Numbered from the stretch's first letter, positions 8,742-18,220 are shown. The stretch: 64,000 nucleotides of DNA from Lachnospiraceae bacterium (GCA_910574805.1 CAJTCV010000003.1:310001-374000), one strand, 5' to 3'. The notes: generated from the letters alone by a model not told the origin. Translations and numbers: made by a program.

Positions 8742-10169
8742 GTGGAAAAGAGACAAATGATGGAATGGAAATATCTGCTGTGCCCGGACCGGATCCGGGA
8801 CAGTAAGGGGAGGCCTGGATCCGGAGACCTCCGGACAGAATTTGAAAAGGATTATCACAGGATCATCGGCAGTGCGTCCTTTCGGCGGCTGCAGGATAAG
8901 ACTCAGGTCTTTCCGCTGGACAGGAGTGATTTTATCCGTACCAGGCTGACGCACTCACTGGAGGTGTCTTCTTTTGCCCGGTCGCTGGGACAGAATGTCT
9001 CGGAGATGATCCTGCAGCAGGTGAAAGATGAGAGCTTTCTGCCCTCCTACAAGGCGGATGTGTGCGATATCCTCCAGTGTGCGGGACTGCTGCACGATAT
9101 CGGCAACCCGCCCTTCGGACATTTTGGAGAGACTGTGATCCGGGACTGGTTTCGTAAGAGGATGCCGTTTCTTATGTGGAGGGGAAAGCCGCTGACAGAG
9201 GTGCTTCTGCCGCAGATGCAGGAGGACCTGTATCATTTTGAAGGAAATACCCAGGCGCTCCGGCTGGTGACCAGACTGCATTATCTGGTAGATACCAACG
9301 GTATGAATCTGACCAAGGGACTTCTGGGGACCATCATCAAGTATCCGGTGGCATCCACACAGATCGATAAGGAGAGCGGGGACATCCGGACAAAAAAGAT
9401 GGGATATTTTTATGCGGACCGGGAGGTGTATCAGGAGATACAGCGGAGCACCGGCACGCATGGGAGGCGGCATCCGCTGGCATTTCTTCTGGAGGCCGCA
9501 GACGATATTGCCTATAAGACGGCGGATATTGAGGATGCAGTGAAGAAGGGCTGCATCTCCTATGAGCAGCTTCTGCATGAACTGCGTGTATATGGGGATG
9601 GGAAGCAGGATGAGACATATCAGAGGCTGACGGAACTCCTTTCCTGCCGTTATGAACGGGCGGTACAGAAGGGGATGGAGCATCCGAGAGCCAATGCGGT
9701 CCAGAACTGGCTGGTGCGGATCCAGGGACAGATGATCCAGAGCGCCACCAGAGGATTCCGGGAGCATTATGAAGAGCTGATGGCGGGAAGATATAAGAAG
9801 GATCTGTTCCAGGGGGTGCCGGGCACAGGGATACTGGATGCTCTGGGGGATATTGCGTACCGGTATGCGTTCCATACGCCGGCAATCCTGAAGCTGGAGA
9901 TCGGAGCAGATGCGATTCTGGGATTTCTGCTGGACCGGTTTGTGGATGCGGTGATCCCCTATGACAGCGGTGAACCCATGACCGGGGTGCAGGAGAAGCT
10001 CATCAGCCTTCTGTCGGATAATTACCAGGCCGTATATCATGTGCATGCGAAGGGAAAGGACGAGGCAGAGCAGCTGTATCTGCGGCTTCTGCTGGTGACG
10101 GACGAGGTGTGCGGGATGACGGACAGCTATGCCAAGAGACTGTATCAGGAGCTTGGAGGGATCCAGTAG
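8742..10169 (+). CDS. dgt: Deoxyguanosinetriphosphate triphosphohydrolase (dGTPase family)
   Basis: 475 residues. The HD metal site is clear: LTHSLEVSS (about residue 68) and HDIGNPPFGH (about 117), with a later AADDIAYKTADIEDA motif. The enzyme hydrolyses dGTP (or other dNTPs in this family) to the nucleoside and tripolyphosphate. The start may be GTG 8742 (AGGGAG 9 nt upstream) or ATG 8757/8760. It ends at a large bidirectional terminator shared with rmlD. Confidence 0.9.
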   Translation: MEKRQMMEWKYLLCPDRIRDSKGRPGSGDLRTEFEKDYHRIIGSASFRRLQDKTQVFPLDRSDFIRTRLTHSLEVSSFARSLGQNVSEMILQQVKDESFLPSYKADVCDILQCAGLLHDIGNPPFGHFGETVIRDWFRKRMPFLMWRGKPLTEVLLPQMQEDLYHFEGNTQALRLVTRLHYLVDTNGMNLTKGLLGTIIKYPVASTQIDKESGDIRTKKMGYFYADREVYQEIQRSTGTHGRRHPLAFLLEAADDIAYKTADIEDAVKKGCISYEQLLHELRVYGDGKQDETYQRLTELLSCRYERAVQKGMEHPRANAVQNWLVRIQGQMIQSATRGFREHYEELMAGRYKKDLFQGVPGTGILDALGDIAYRYAFHTPAILKLEIGADAILGFLLDRFVDAVIPYDSGEPMTGVQEKLISLLSDNYQAVYHVHAKGKDEAEQLYLRLLLVTDEVCGMTDSYAKRLYQELGGIQ

Positions 10170-10170
10170 A

Positions 10171-10223
10171 GAAAGGACAGAACCGCAGGGCAGTTTTGAT
10201 GCGGCCTGCAGTTCTGTCCTTTC
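10171..10223. terminator. Bidirectional terminator between dgt and rmlD
   Basis: Inverted repeat of 19-nt arms (10171-10189 with 10205-10223) with one mismatch, built on GAAAGGACAGAAC and GTTCTGTCCTTTC. It lies between convergent genes. Confidence 0.85.
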
Positions 10224-10259
10224 TGATCCTTATGGGATAATGATCACAGGATACGACAG

Positions 10260-11198
10260 CTACAGGATCTCCCGCAGATAACGGTCCAGGGCATCCTGCC
10301 AGGCGGGAAGGGGCGTGAAGCCGTTTTCTGTGAGTTTGCTCCTGTCCAGACGGGAGTTGAAGGGGCGGCTGGCCCTGGATGCGCCGTACTCTGCCGTGGT
10401 GACGGGGACGACGGCCACACGGTCAGGAGCGTATTCGGTATGGCCCAGAGCGGCCGCCTGCCGGAAGATCTCCACGGTAAAGTCATACCAGCTGATGTAG
10501 CCGCCCTCATTGGTGGCATGATAGTAACCGTAACGGTCAGTCTCCAGCATATCCACCAGAAGGCGGGCCAGGTCGAAGGTATAGGTGGGAGTTCCGATCT
10601 GGTCATTGACGACGGTGATGCGGTCATGAGTTTTGCCGAGGTTCAGCATGGTCTTGATGAAATTCTTTCCGTTGACGCCGAAGACCCAGGCGATACGGAC
10701 GATAAAATATTTCGTGAGATTCCCGGATACGGCCAGTTCTCCTTCCAGCTTGGTCTGTCCGTAGACATTCAGGGGTCTGTAATCCCTGCAGTCGGGCTGC
10801 CAGGGTTCGGTTCCCATGCCGTCAAAGACATAGTCCGTGGACAGATAGATCATCTTGCAGTCAAGCTTTTTACAGGCAAGCGCGATGTTTTCCGTGCCGG
10901 CCGCGTTGACCAGGCGGACCTTTTCCACCTTGTCGTCGTCCTCCGCCATGTCCACGGCCGTCCATGCGGCGCAGTGGACCACCGCATCCGGCTGTGCTTC
11001 GGTGAGAACAGCGTCCACGGAAGCCCTGTCCGTGATATCCATGGATACATAGGGCATCTTCGTCACGGCGCTGCCGTCCTGAATCCCGCTGTATGCAGGC
11101 GCAAGGTCGGAGCCCACGCCTTCATAGCCTCTTTTGGACAGTTCATTCATCACATCGTGTCCCAGCTGTCCGCCCACGCCTGTTACAAATATTTTCAT
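10260..11198 (-). CDS. rmlD: dTDP-4-dehydrorhamnose reductase
   Basis: 312 residues, an extended SDR. The N-terminal NAD(P)-binding motif is VTGVGGQLG and the catalytic YxxxK appears as VYGQTKLE. It carries out the last step of dTDP-L-rhamnose synthesis. The start at 11198 has GGAGGAAGG just upstream; the frame stays open another 69 codons but without a ribosome site. It lies 119 bp downstream of rmlB and is probably co-transcribed. The rmlA and rmlC genes are not in the window. Confidence 0.92.
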   Translation of the reverse strand: MKIFVTGVGGQLGHDVMNELSKRGYEGVGSDLAPAYSGIQDGSAVTKMPYVSMDITDRASVDAVLTEAQPDAVVHCAAWTAVDMAEDDDKVEKVRLVNAAGTENIALACKKLDCKMIYLSTDYVFDGMGTEPWQPDCRDYRPLNVYGQTKLEGELAVSGNLTKYFIVRIAWVFGVNGKNFIKTMLNLGKTHDRITVVNDQIGTPTYTFDLARLLVDMLETDRYGYYHATNEGGYISWYDFTVEIFRQAAALGHTEYAPDRVAVVPVTTAEYGASRASRPFNSRLDRSKLTENGFTPLPAWQDALDRYLREIL

Positions 11199-11317
11199 GT
11201 TCCTTCCTCCTTGTATGGCAGATTCCGCCTTTGCCGGTATCAGTACACCGAAGCCGGCCCGGGTGTCCGTGTACAGCGGACAGCCGGGGTGGGGTGCCGT
11301 GATCCGGCTGCGGAATC

Positions 11318-12346
11318 TCAGCGATTTTTGTACATCTGTTCGTAATAGTTCTGGTATTCTCCGGAGATGATGGTCTCCCACCATTCCCTGTTGTCCAGGT
11401 ACCACTGGATCGTCTTCTGGATGCCGTCTGAAAATCTGGTCTCCGGGAGCCAGCCCAGCTCATTGTGGATCTTGGTGGGATCGATGGCATAGCGCATGTC
11501 GTGCCCCTTCCGGTCCGTGACATAGGTGATCAGACTCTCCGGCTTTCCCAGCGCCCTGCAGATGATTTTTACGATGTCGATATTTTTCATCTCGTTATGG
11601 CCGCCGATGTTGTAGACCTCTCCCACCCGGCCTTTGTGAATGACCAGGTCGATGGCTTTGCAGTGGTCCTCCACATACAGCCAGTCGCGGACATTCTCTC
11701 CGGCGCCGTAGACCGGGAGCGGTCTGTCGTTCAGGGCGTTGGCGATCATCAGCGGAATCAGCTTTTCCGGAAAATGATAGGGACCGTAGTTATTGGAGCA
11801 GCGGCTGATGGATACGGGCAGTCCGTAGGTCCGGTAATAGGCCAGGACCAGAAGGTCCGCCGCCGCCTTGCTGGAAGAATAAGGGCTGGAGGTATGAATC
11901 GGTGTCTCCTCCGTGAAAAAGAGATCCGGCCGGTCCAGCGGCAGGTCTCCGTATACTTCATCCGTGGATACCTGGTGATAGCGCCGGATCCCGTATTTCC
12001 GGCAGGCGTCCATGAGGATGGAGGTGCCGATGATGTTGGTGTCAAGAAAGACCTGGGGATTCTCGATGGAACGGTCCACGTGGCTCTCTGCGGCGAAATT
12101 CACCACCATATGGGGGTGCTCTTCCTCAAACAGGCGGTATACGGCTTCCCGGTCCGTGATGCTCTCCCTGACAAAACGGAAATTCGGATTGTCCATGACC
12201 GGCTTTAAGGTGGACAGGTTGCCTGCGTAGGTCAGGCAGTCCAGGCAGATGATCCGGTAGTCCGGATATTTTTTCAGCATATGGAAGATAAAATTGCTTC
12301 CGATAAATCCGGCTCCGCCGGTGACAATGATGGTAGTCTGATCCAT
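11318..12346 (-). CDS. rmlB: dTDP-glucose 4,6-dehydratase
   Basis: 342 residues, an extended SDR: GGAGFIGSNF at the N-terminus, STDEVYGDL with the family's DE catalytic pair, and YSSSKAAAD for YxxxK. It converts dTDP-glucose to dTDP-4-keto-6-deoxyglucose. GAGAGG lies 8 nt before the start. The gene is preceded by an unusual 19-bp-spacer promoter that abuts the upstream merR-type gene. Confidence 0.94.
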   Translation of the reverse strand: MDQTTIIVTGGAGFIGSNFIFHMLKKYPDYRIICLDCLTYAGNLSTLKPVMDNPNFRFVRESITDREAVYRLFEEEHPHMVVNFAAESHVDRSIENPQVFLDTNIIGTSILMDACRKYGIRRYHQVSTDEVYGDLPLDRPDLFFTEETPIHTSSPYSSSKAAADLLVLAYYRTYGLPVSISRCSNNYGPYHFPEKLIPLMIANALNDRPLPVYGAGENVRDWLYVEDHCKAIDLVIHKGRVGEVYNIGGHNEMKNIDIVKIICRALGKPESLITYVTDRKGHDMRYAIDPTKIHNELGWLPETRFSDGIQKTIQWYLDNREWWETIISGEYQNYYEQMYKNR

Positions 12347-12398
12347 AGTTGTTACCTCTCAAATCATAAAAGATGCTTGTCTTATGGTTTCTGTGGTC

Positions 12399-12429
12399 AT
12401 TATAAAAGATGACGTAAGGTCACCTTCAA
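12399..12429 (-). promoter_or_regulatory. MerR-type promoter of rmlBD with operator dyad
   Basis: On the minus strand, -35 TTGAAG (12424-12429) and -10 TATAAT (12399-12404) are separated by 19 bp, the overlong spacer typical of MerR-activated promoters. A dyad AAGGTGAC, 5 nt, GTCATCTT (12406-12426) fills the spacer with one mismatch between arms. The -35 overlaps the stop codon of the MerR-family gene just upstream. Confidence 0.7.
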
Positions 12430-13607
12430 GGGGTATTTAGAAAAATTCCGGCATTTTTTGTGATGGAAAAACCATGAGCGGTCTTTTTCTCGGTGAAGGC
12501 CCGAAATTCCTTGTAGCGGTCCAGAAGAATCTGGTTCTGATTTCCGTGGCAGGAGAGGATGTATTCGATCAGCGGTTCCGCCCGGTCCAGACAGATGGAG
12601 TCCTCATAGAGACGGCAGTCCACGGCGGAAAAGACAGAGGCAAGGAGGCGGCGTCCGTTCTCCAGTCCAAACCGTTCGTAGAGCTTTTCTGCGGACAGGA
12701 CAATGCGGCTGTCGAATTCCCGGACCAGGCTGCTGATCTCCTGCATATGATCCCGGCCGTAGGCGCTGCACAAAAAGCGTCCCCGGGGAGTGAGGACCCG
12801 GCGCACCTCCCGGCATACCCGGGGAATATCCCGGCAGTAGAAGAGGACGTGATTGGCGATCACCAGGTCAAAGCTCTGGTCCTCAAAGGGGATGGAGGCG
12901 CAGTCAAAGGCGCGGAAGGAAAAGCGGGCGTCCAGAGAACCGATGCTTCGTCTGGCATCCCGGAGCATGCCTTCCGAGATATCGGACAGGGTGACGGACA
13001 CATGCTCCGGCAGCCGGGAGAGATTCTCTGTCCAGAGGGCGCCGTTTCCGCAGCCCAGCTCCAGGATCTTCATGCCGTCCGTGATCCGGCACTGTTCATA
13101 GATCCAGGGGAACCAGCCCTGCCGATTGACGGAATGGTTTCTGTGCAGACGAATCCGGGCGGAGATGTTGGTGGCATTCTGGTACTGAAGCTTCAGACTC
13201 TTTTCCATGCCGGTGAGATGGATCAGCTCCAGCATATGGCTCCAGTCGATCTGATGCGCTTCTTCAATGGCCCGGACCGTGTCCTCGATGGCGCTCTCCA
13301 TGAGCTGCATCTGTTCGATCCGGTCCTGGACCAGCCGTTTCTGCATATTCAGGGAATTTTTCAGAAAATGATAATCTGTATCGCCGATGGTCATCTCCCG
13401 GATGTCATCCAGAGAGAAACCCAGATATTTCAGGAGCAGGATCTGCTGGAGTCTTGCCAGATCCGAGTCCGTATAGAAACGGGCGCCGGAGGGGTTTACA
13501 TAAGACGGCTTCAGGATATTCTGTTTGTCATAATACCGGATGGTCCGCACGGATACGCCTGCAAGACGGGCGAACTGTCCGGAGGAATGATAGCCTGGAA
13601 GTTTCAT
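12426..13607 (-). CDS. MerR-family regulator fused to a SAM methyltransferase
   Basis: 393 residues. Residues 1-80 form a MerR winged helix (FARLAGVSVRTIRYYDK, then YTDSDLARLQQI and LGFSLDDIREM). A helical linker of about 80-130 matches the MerR dimer helix. Residues of about 165-330 form a class I methyltransferase with motif I LELGCGNGAL, an acidic LSDIS after strand 2, and a post-I FDLVIANHVLFYC. The methyltransferase part probably replaces the effector-binding domain, so SAM or a methyl acceptor may be sensed (inference). AGGAGG precedes the start. The gene ends right at the rmlB promoter. Confidence 0.88.
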   Translation of the reverse strand: MKLPGYHSSGQFARLAGVSVRTIRYYDKQNILKPSYVNPSGARFYTDSDLARLQQILLLKYLGFSLDDIREMTIGDTDYHFLKNSLNMQKRLVQDRIEQMQLMESAIEDTVRAIEEAHQIDWSHMLELIHLTGMEKSLKLQYQNATNISARIRLHRNHSVNRQGWFPWIYEQCRITDGMKILELGCGNGALWTENLSRLPEHVSVTLSDISEGMLRDARRSIGSLDARFSFRAFDCASIPFEDQSFDLVIANHVLFYCRDIPRVCREVRRVLTPRGRFLCSAYGRDHMQEISSLVREFDSRIVLSAEKLYERFGLENGRRLLASVFSAVDCRLYEDSICLDRAEPLIEYILSCHGNQNQILLDRYKEFRAFTEKKTAHGFSITKNAGIFLNTP

Positions 13608-13700
13608 AAATAATGCTGCCTCCTGTCAGAAGAGATACTGTACGGGTGCGGGACTGTTCAGGAACAGTCTGCTGCATCCGGCGGAAGGTCCCGCAGAGCC

Positions 13701-14561
13701 CTACCACATCCGACGAAATTCCCCCGGAGAGATCCCTTCCACCTTCCGGAACATCCGGGAGAAATAATTGGCATCCTCAATGCCGCATTCACGGCCGATG
13801 GATTCGATCGTCCTGTCTGTAAAGCGCAGCAACTGTTTGGCATGGGTGATCCTTGTCTGCAGCAGGTAATTGTTGATGGATGTGCCGAACTGTTCCTTGA
13901 AGATCCGGGTCAGGTAGAATTTGTTGATGTAGAACCGGTCGGCCAGATCGTCCAGTGTGATCCGCTGCGCGTAATGCCGGTCCAGATATTCCTTGATTTC
14001 CTGCAGATCCTGCTTCCGGAAGGGGCTGTGCCGGCGGCTTTCGGGATCCCAGCTCTCCTCCATCAGAAGAGTCAGAAGAGCGGCGAGGGTCTCGAAGATC
14101 CGCATGTCCCGCACATGGTCTTCGCTGGCGGCAGTCTCATACAGCTTGTTGAGAAGCCGGTCATAGGGTTCGGGGTTTTTGGGGTGGAAGCAGGGGCCGC
14201 CGCCCCGCTCGGTATATTTATCATAGATGCTGTTCATGTTGGGGCCGTAGAAATGAACCCATTTCAGCTGCCACAGGTCGTCTGAGGTCCGGTGGGAATA
14301 AGGTTTTTGGCAGTCCAGGAACACACAGTCGCCGGCGCGCAGAGGACGGGTCCTGCCTGCGTACTGCAGCGTGCCGCCTCCGGAGCACACGAGAAAGAAG
14401 AGATAGGAAGCCAGGTTCTCTCTCTGGCTGGTATGGGGCTTTGTGGCTCTTAGAGAGCCGGTTTCCTGCAGATGGATCAGGCTGGTCCGGGCAAAGGCGG
14501 ACGGAGTATACAGGATACGGCTGGTGGTGACCAGGCTGCCGTGGAACATGGATGTGTCCAT
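13701..14561 (-). CDS. AraC-family transcriptional regulator
   Basis: 287 residues: an N-terminal cupin-type sensing domain (GGGTLQYAGR, RAGDCVFLD) and a C-terminal double HTH (ITLDDLADRFYINKFYLTR and GRECGIEDANYFSRMFRK). The start at 14561 is chosen because GGGAGGA lies 6 nt upstream; the longer frame would run back over the promoter. This architecture is common in regulators of sugar use. The divergent neighbour is a UPF0303 gene. Its ligand cannot be told. Confidence 0.88.
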   Translation of the reverse strand: MDTSMFHGSLVTTSRILYTPSAFARTSLIHLQETGSLRATKPHTSQRENLASYLFFLVCSGGGTLQYAGRTRPLRAGDCVFLDCQKPYSHRTSDDLWQLKWVHFYGPNMNSIYDKYTERGGGPCFHPKNPEPYDRLLNKLYETAASEDHVRDMRIFETLAALLTLLMEESWDPESRRHSPFRKQDLQEIKEYLDRHYAQRITLDDLADRFYINKFYLTRIFKEQFGTSINNYLLQTRITHAKQLLRFTDRTIESIGRECGIEDANYFSRMFRKVEGISPGEFRRMW

Positions 14562-14622
14562 GAGCGGTCCTCCCAAATAGTGGTATGGCATCCGCAGGGG
14601 ATGCGGGGCTTGTTCTGTATTT

Positions 14623-14651
14623 ATTATAGGGGGCCGGGCGGAGTTTGTCAA
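14623..14651 (-). promoter_or_regulatory. Consensus promoter of the araC-type gene
   Basis: TTGACA (14646-14651) and TATAAT (14623-14628), minus strand, with a 17-bp spacer. Both hexamers are perfect consensus, about 60 bp before the start codon. Confidence 0.8.
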
Positions 14652-14672
14652 AGCCGGGCAGCAAGAACACAT

Positions 14673-14701
14673 TTGTAACCTAAGGGGAAAAGTGGTATAC
14701 T
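14673..14701 (+). promoter_or_regulatory. Promoter of the UPF0303 gene
   Basis: TTGTAA (14673-14678), 17 bp, TATACT (14696-14701). It is divergent from the araC promoter, with the two -35 boxes about 20 bp apart, so one bound regulator could reach both. Confidence 0.65.
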
Positions 14702-14800
14702 GTCTGTAGACAGCAACATCTGCCCGGACCGGATGTCCGGAAAAAATCATGGGCGCGGGCGACGGGCAGGTGCGGGATGAAGAACAGGAGGTAGAAAAGC

Positions 14801-15301
14801 ATGATGTTGGAAGAATCGATCCGGATACTGGCAATGCAGGAGGAAATCCTTCAGTTTTCGCATTTTACCAGTGAGGATGCATGGGAACTGGGAAGTCTTA
14901 TGGTGGCGGAGGCGGCGAGAAACCATCTTCCGGTGGCCATCAGTATACGGCTGAACAATGGATTTACCGTATTTCAGTACGGTTTTAAGGGGACAAACTA
15001 TAACAATGAGCGCTGGATCATCCGGAAACAGAATCTGGTGCGGACTGTGGAGATGAGCAGCCTGCGCTTCTATATGCTGCTGAAGAAGAACGGGGAGACG
15101 CTGGAAGACCGGGGGCTGGACGGCAGAGACTATGCGGCGCGCGGCGGCGGCTTTCCCATTCGGGTGGCAGGAGCCGGGGTGATCGGCAGTGTGATCGTCT
15201 CGGGACTGGATCATATGGCAGATCATGAGTTCGCTTCTGCCTGCATCAGCCAGTATCTGAGGATCGACGGGATCCCCAGACTTCCTGTGAGCTTTGGCTG
15301 A
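14801..15301 (+). CDS. UPF0303 / HbpS-GlcG-like protein
   Basis: 166 residues matching the UPF0303 family (annotated as heme-degrading domain or DUF336/HbpS-like): AISIRLNNG, YNNERWIIRKQN and GGGFPIRVAGAGVIGSVIVSGL are typical. It is a small cytoplasmic alpha/beta protein without signal peptide. Biochemical role is uncertain; family members have been linked to heme binding or oxidative stress. AGGAGG lies 9 nt before ATG 14801 (ATG 14804 is also possible). Confidence 0.75.
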   Translation: MMLEESIRILAMQEEILQFSHFTSEDAWELGSLMVAEAARNHLPVAISIRLNNGFTVFQYGFKGTNYNNERWIIRKQNLVRTVEMSSLRFYMLLKKNGETLEDRGLDGRDYAARGGGFPIRVAGAGVIGSVIVSGLDHMADHEFASACISQYLRIDGIPRLPVSFG

Positions 15302-15316
15302 TTTCCCGGGAGGGGC

Positions 15317-16516
15317 TTACCGGCGGAACCATGCCTTCATGGTATCCAGCACCTGTACAAGCTCCCCTTCTGTGATGATGTACGGGACCATGGCATAGAG
15401 GCAGTTCAGGAACGGACGGCTGAAGACGCCGTGTTCGTATGCGAACTGCTGGTATCCGTCCAGGACAGCCCGGTCCCGTACTTCCATGCAGACGCAGCCG
15501 CCCATGATGCGGACCTCGCGGACGCGGGGATCCGCAAAGCCCTGGAGCTCCCTTCTGGTGATGGCTTCAATCTGCCGGATCTTTGACAGGTAGTCTTCCT
15601 GCTCAAAGAGTTCTATGGAGGCCAGCGCCACGCTGCAGGCCAGAGCGTTTCCCATGAAGGTGGGGCCGTGCATGAGCGCCTTGTCCGGGTCGTCATCATA
15701 GAAGCCCTCATATACTTTCCGGTTTGCCACCGTGACGGCATGTCCCAGATAACCGCCGGTCAGCGCTTTCCCCAGGACGAGGATGTCCGGCTGCACCTGG
15801 TCCGCCACGAAGCGGTGACCGGTCCTGCCGAAGCCGGTGGCGACCTCATCGAAGATAAGCAGCACGCCGTACTGGTCGCACAGTTCCCGTGCCTGTTTCA
15901 AAAAGGACAGATCATACATGCGCATGCCGCCGGCTCCCTGCAGGAGGGGCTCCACAATCATGCAGTTCAGATCCTCGTGGCAGAGTTCAAATGCTTTTTC
16001 CAGAGCGGGGATCTCTGTGGGGATATGGAGCACATGGGGACTGGGTCCGTAAGCTTCCAGGATAAAATGATAGTCTTCGTCGTCGCCCACTTCCATGGCC
16101 CGGAAGGTATCTCCGTGGTAGGCGTGGGTCAGGGAGAGCACCCGGGTACGGTTTTTCTCTCCGCGGTTGACATAATATTGCAGCGCCATTTTCAGGGCGA
16201 CTTCCACCGCCACGCTGCCGGAGTCGGAGAAAAAGCAGTAGTTCAGGTCTCCGGGAAGCCACTGTTCCAGCCGGTCCGAGAGCTTCTGCACCGGCTCATG
16301 GGTCAGGCCGCCCAGCATCACATGGGAAAAATGCTCTGCCTGAGACTGGATGGCTCTGGTCAGGACCGGATGGCGGTAGCCGTGGATCACGCTCCACCAG
16401 GAGGAGACCGAATCAATCATCCGGTTGTCTTCGGTATAGAGCCAGACGCCCTGAGCGTCCACGATTCTGTAGGGATCTTTCATGGTTTTCATCTGCTGAT
16501 AGGGATACCAGATCAT
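15317..16516 (-). CDS. bioA: Adenosylmethionine-8-amino-7-oxononanoate aminotransferase
   Basis: 399 residues, class III PLP aminotransferase. The N-terminal IWYPYQQM and SSWWSVIHGY are diagnostic of BioA. LIFDEVATGFGRTG holds the PLP-ring Asp and VLGKALTGGYL the PLP lysine. It turns KAPA into DAPA with SAM as amino donor. Its start overlaps the bioD stop by 4 bp, so it is the last gene of the bioYBDA operon. Confidence 0.94.
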   Translation of the reverse strand: MIWYPYQQMKTMKDPYRIVDAQGVWLYTEDNRMIDSVSSWWSVIHGYRHPVLTRAIQSQAEHFSHVMLGGLTHEPVQKLSDRLEQWLPGDLNYCFFSDSGSVAVEVALKMALQYYVNRGEKNRTRVLSLTHAYHGDTFRAMEVGDDEDYHFILEAYGPSPHVLHIPTEIPALEKAFELCHEDLNCMIVEPLLQGAGGMRMYDLSFLKQARELCDQYGVLLIFDEVATGFGRTGHRFVADQVQPDILVLGKALTGGYLGHAVTVANRKVYEGFYDDDPDKALMHGPTFMGNALACSVALASIELFEQEDYLSKIRQIEAITRRELQGFADPRVREVRIMGGCVCMEVRDRAVLDGYQQFAYEHGVFSRPFLNCLYAMVPYIITEGELVQVLDTMKAWFRR

Positions 16517-17247
16517 CTTGCTTCTCCTTTGCTGATCAATGATTCATATGTAAATTCACCGGCAGGCGCATAGAGGGAGGCCAGGAGCCCCGGGTCCACG
16601 GCAAGGTCCGTATCGCCGTCCTGTACGCAGGCAAGGACCTTCAGTCCGGTCCGGTATTCGCACATGCGCAGGTTGTCTTCTTCCATCACATTGCCCGGAT
16701 GAAAATGATTGAAAATGATACCTTTTACCGGAAGTCCCCGGGAACGCATATATTCTGCAGTGAGGACCACGCTGTTGATGGTGCCCAGCCCCGCGTCTGC
16801 CACAATCAGGCTGGGGAGCCGGAACCTCTGTATAATGTCCTCCAGCCAGATCTCTTCTCCGTCGAAACAGATGGGACAGAGGATACCGCCGCTTCCTTCC
16901 ATGGTGATGTAATCATACATGGAGCAAAGCTCTTTAAAACCTGCTTCTACCGTTTCCATGCAGACCGGGCCGCCCTCCAGACGGGAGGCAAGGTGCGGGG
17001 ACACGGCTGTCTCGTAGATATAGGGACACATGGTATCAAGGGGCTGGGAAATGCCGGAGACCTTCTGCACATACAGGGCATCCCCGGGGATCAGGCGCTG
17101 GTCCGGCCCTCTGTCATTGCCGCTCATGGCTGCTTTATAATAGGCTGTATGCAGTTTGTTTTCTTTTAATTTCTTCAGGATCAGACCGGTGACAAAGGTC
17201 TTTCCCACGTCGGTGCCGGTTCCGGTGATAAATAACGCTTTAGCCAT
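16513..17247 (-). CDS. bioD: Dethiobiotin synthetase
   Basis: 244 residues from the chosen start. The P-loop is GTGTDVGKTFVTG; VEGSG-type sequence appears as MEGSGGI. It makes dethiobiotin from DAPA, CO2 and ATP. The start at 17247 has GAGG about 7 nt upstream and overlaps the bioB stop by 8 bp; an ATG six codons earlier (17265) has no ribosome site. Confidence 0.93.
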   Translation of the reverse strand: MAKALFITGTGTDVGKTFVTGLILKKLKENKLHTAYYKAAMSGNDRGPDQRLIPGDALYVQKVSGISQPLDTMCPYIYETAVSPHLASRLEGGPVCMETVEAGFKELCSMYDYITMEGSGGILCPICFDGEEIWLEDIIQRFRLPSLIVADAGLGTINSVVLTAEYMRSRGLPVKGIIFNHFHPGNVMEEDNLRMCEYRTGLKVLACVQDGDTDLAVDPGLLASLYAPAGEFTYESLISKGEAR

Positions 17248-18220
17248 GGCACAGCCTCGCTTCATATCCCAGTTCCCGGATCAGTTCCATATCGGTCTTC
17301 ACTGTGATCCCGGCGGTGGTCAGCATGTCTCCGGAGATGGCGGCGTTGGCGCCGCTCTGAAAGCAGGCTCTGCCCCTGTCCTCCAGAAGTCCCCGCCCTC
17401 CGGCCAGGCGGATGGAGGCATCCGGGATCAGAAAACGGAAGATGGCAGCGCATCTGCGTGCCTCGTCGCCGGTGAGGGGACGGTTGTTTTCATAAGGGGT
17501 GCCGGGGATGGGGTTCAGAAGATTCATGGGAATGGACTTTACACCCAGCTCCCGGGCGGTCAGGATCATATCGATCCGGTCCGCCATGGTCTCCCCAAGG
17601 CCCAGGATCCCGCCGGAACAGATGGACAGGCCGGCTCTTTTTGCCGCTTTCAGGGTTTCGATCTTTTCATCGTAAGTATGCGTGGTGCAGACGCGGGGAA
17701 AATAGCGGCGGGAGGACTCTAGGTTGCAGTGGACCCGGGAGGCTCCGGCGTCCTTGAGCTTCCGGAACTGTTCTTCCTGCAACAGGCCGAAGGATACACA
17801 GACCTGGATAGACGTCTCCCGGCGGATGACGCGTATGCTTTCGCATACCTGATCCACCTCCCGGTCCGAAAGCCTCTTTCCCGATGTGACGATGGAATAG
17901 CGAAGGACGCCGGCGGCCTCGCCTGCTCTGGCGCCTGCCAGCAGATGATCCGTATCCAGCAGGGGATAGCTCTCCGGGCAGTCTGCGCGGTAATGAGCGC
18001 TCTGGGCGCAGTATCTGCAGTCCTCGGAACAGCGGCCGCATTTTCCGTTGATGATGGTACAGATGTCAAAGCCGTTTCCGCAGAATTTCCGGCGGAGCTC
18101 ATCTGCGGCTTCGGTCAGTTCTTCGAGGGGTACATCCGCCAGCAGGAGCGCTTCTTCCCGGTCAACCTGCTCTTTGTTTCTTATCTTCTCCTTTAATCTT
18201 TCCAGTAATTCCTGTTTCAT
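17240..18220 (-). CDS. bioB: Biotin synthase
   Basis: 326 residues, radical SAM. The CxxxCxxC cluster motif is CSEDCRYCAQS (about residue 64), with YSIVTSGKR and the [2Fe-2S] ligands further on. It inserts sulfur into dethiobiotin. AGGAGG is 5 nt before the ATG. It lies second in the operon, after bioY. Confidence 0.95.
   Translation of the reverse strand: MKQELLERLKEKIRNKEQVDREEALLLADVPLEELTEAADELRRKFCGNGFDICTIINGKCGRCSEDCRYCAQSAHYRADCPESYPLLDTDHLLAGARAGEAAGVLRYSIVTSGKRLSDREVDQVCESIRVIRRETSIQVCVSFGLLQEEQFRKLKDAGASRVHCNLESSRRYFPRVCTTHTYDEKIETLKAAKRAGLSICSGGILGLGETMADRIDMILTARELGVKSIPMNLLNPIPGTPYENNRPLTGDEARRCAAIFRFLIPDASIRLAGGRGLLEDRGRACFQSGANAAISGDMLTTAGITVKTDMELIRELGYEARLCHG

Noticed and set aside
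11199-11317. Separate promoter in the rmlB-rmlD gap
   Set aside because: Only a distant inverted repeat (AGATTCCGC / GCGGAATCT) was found; no -35/-10 pair.
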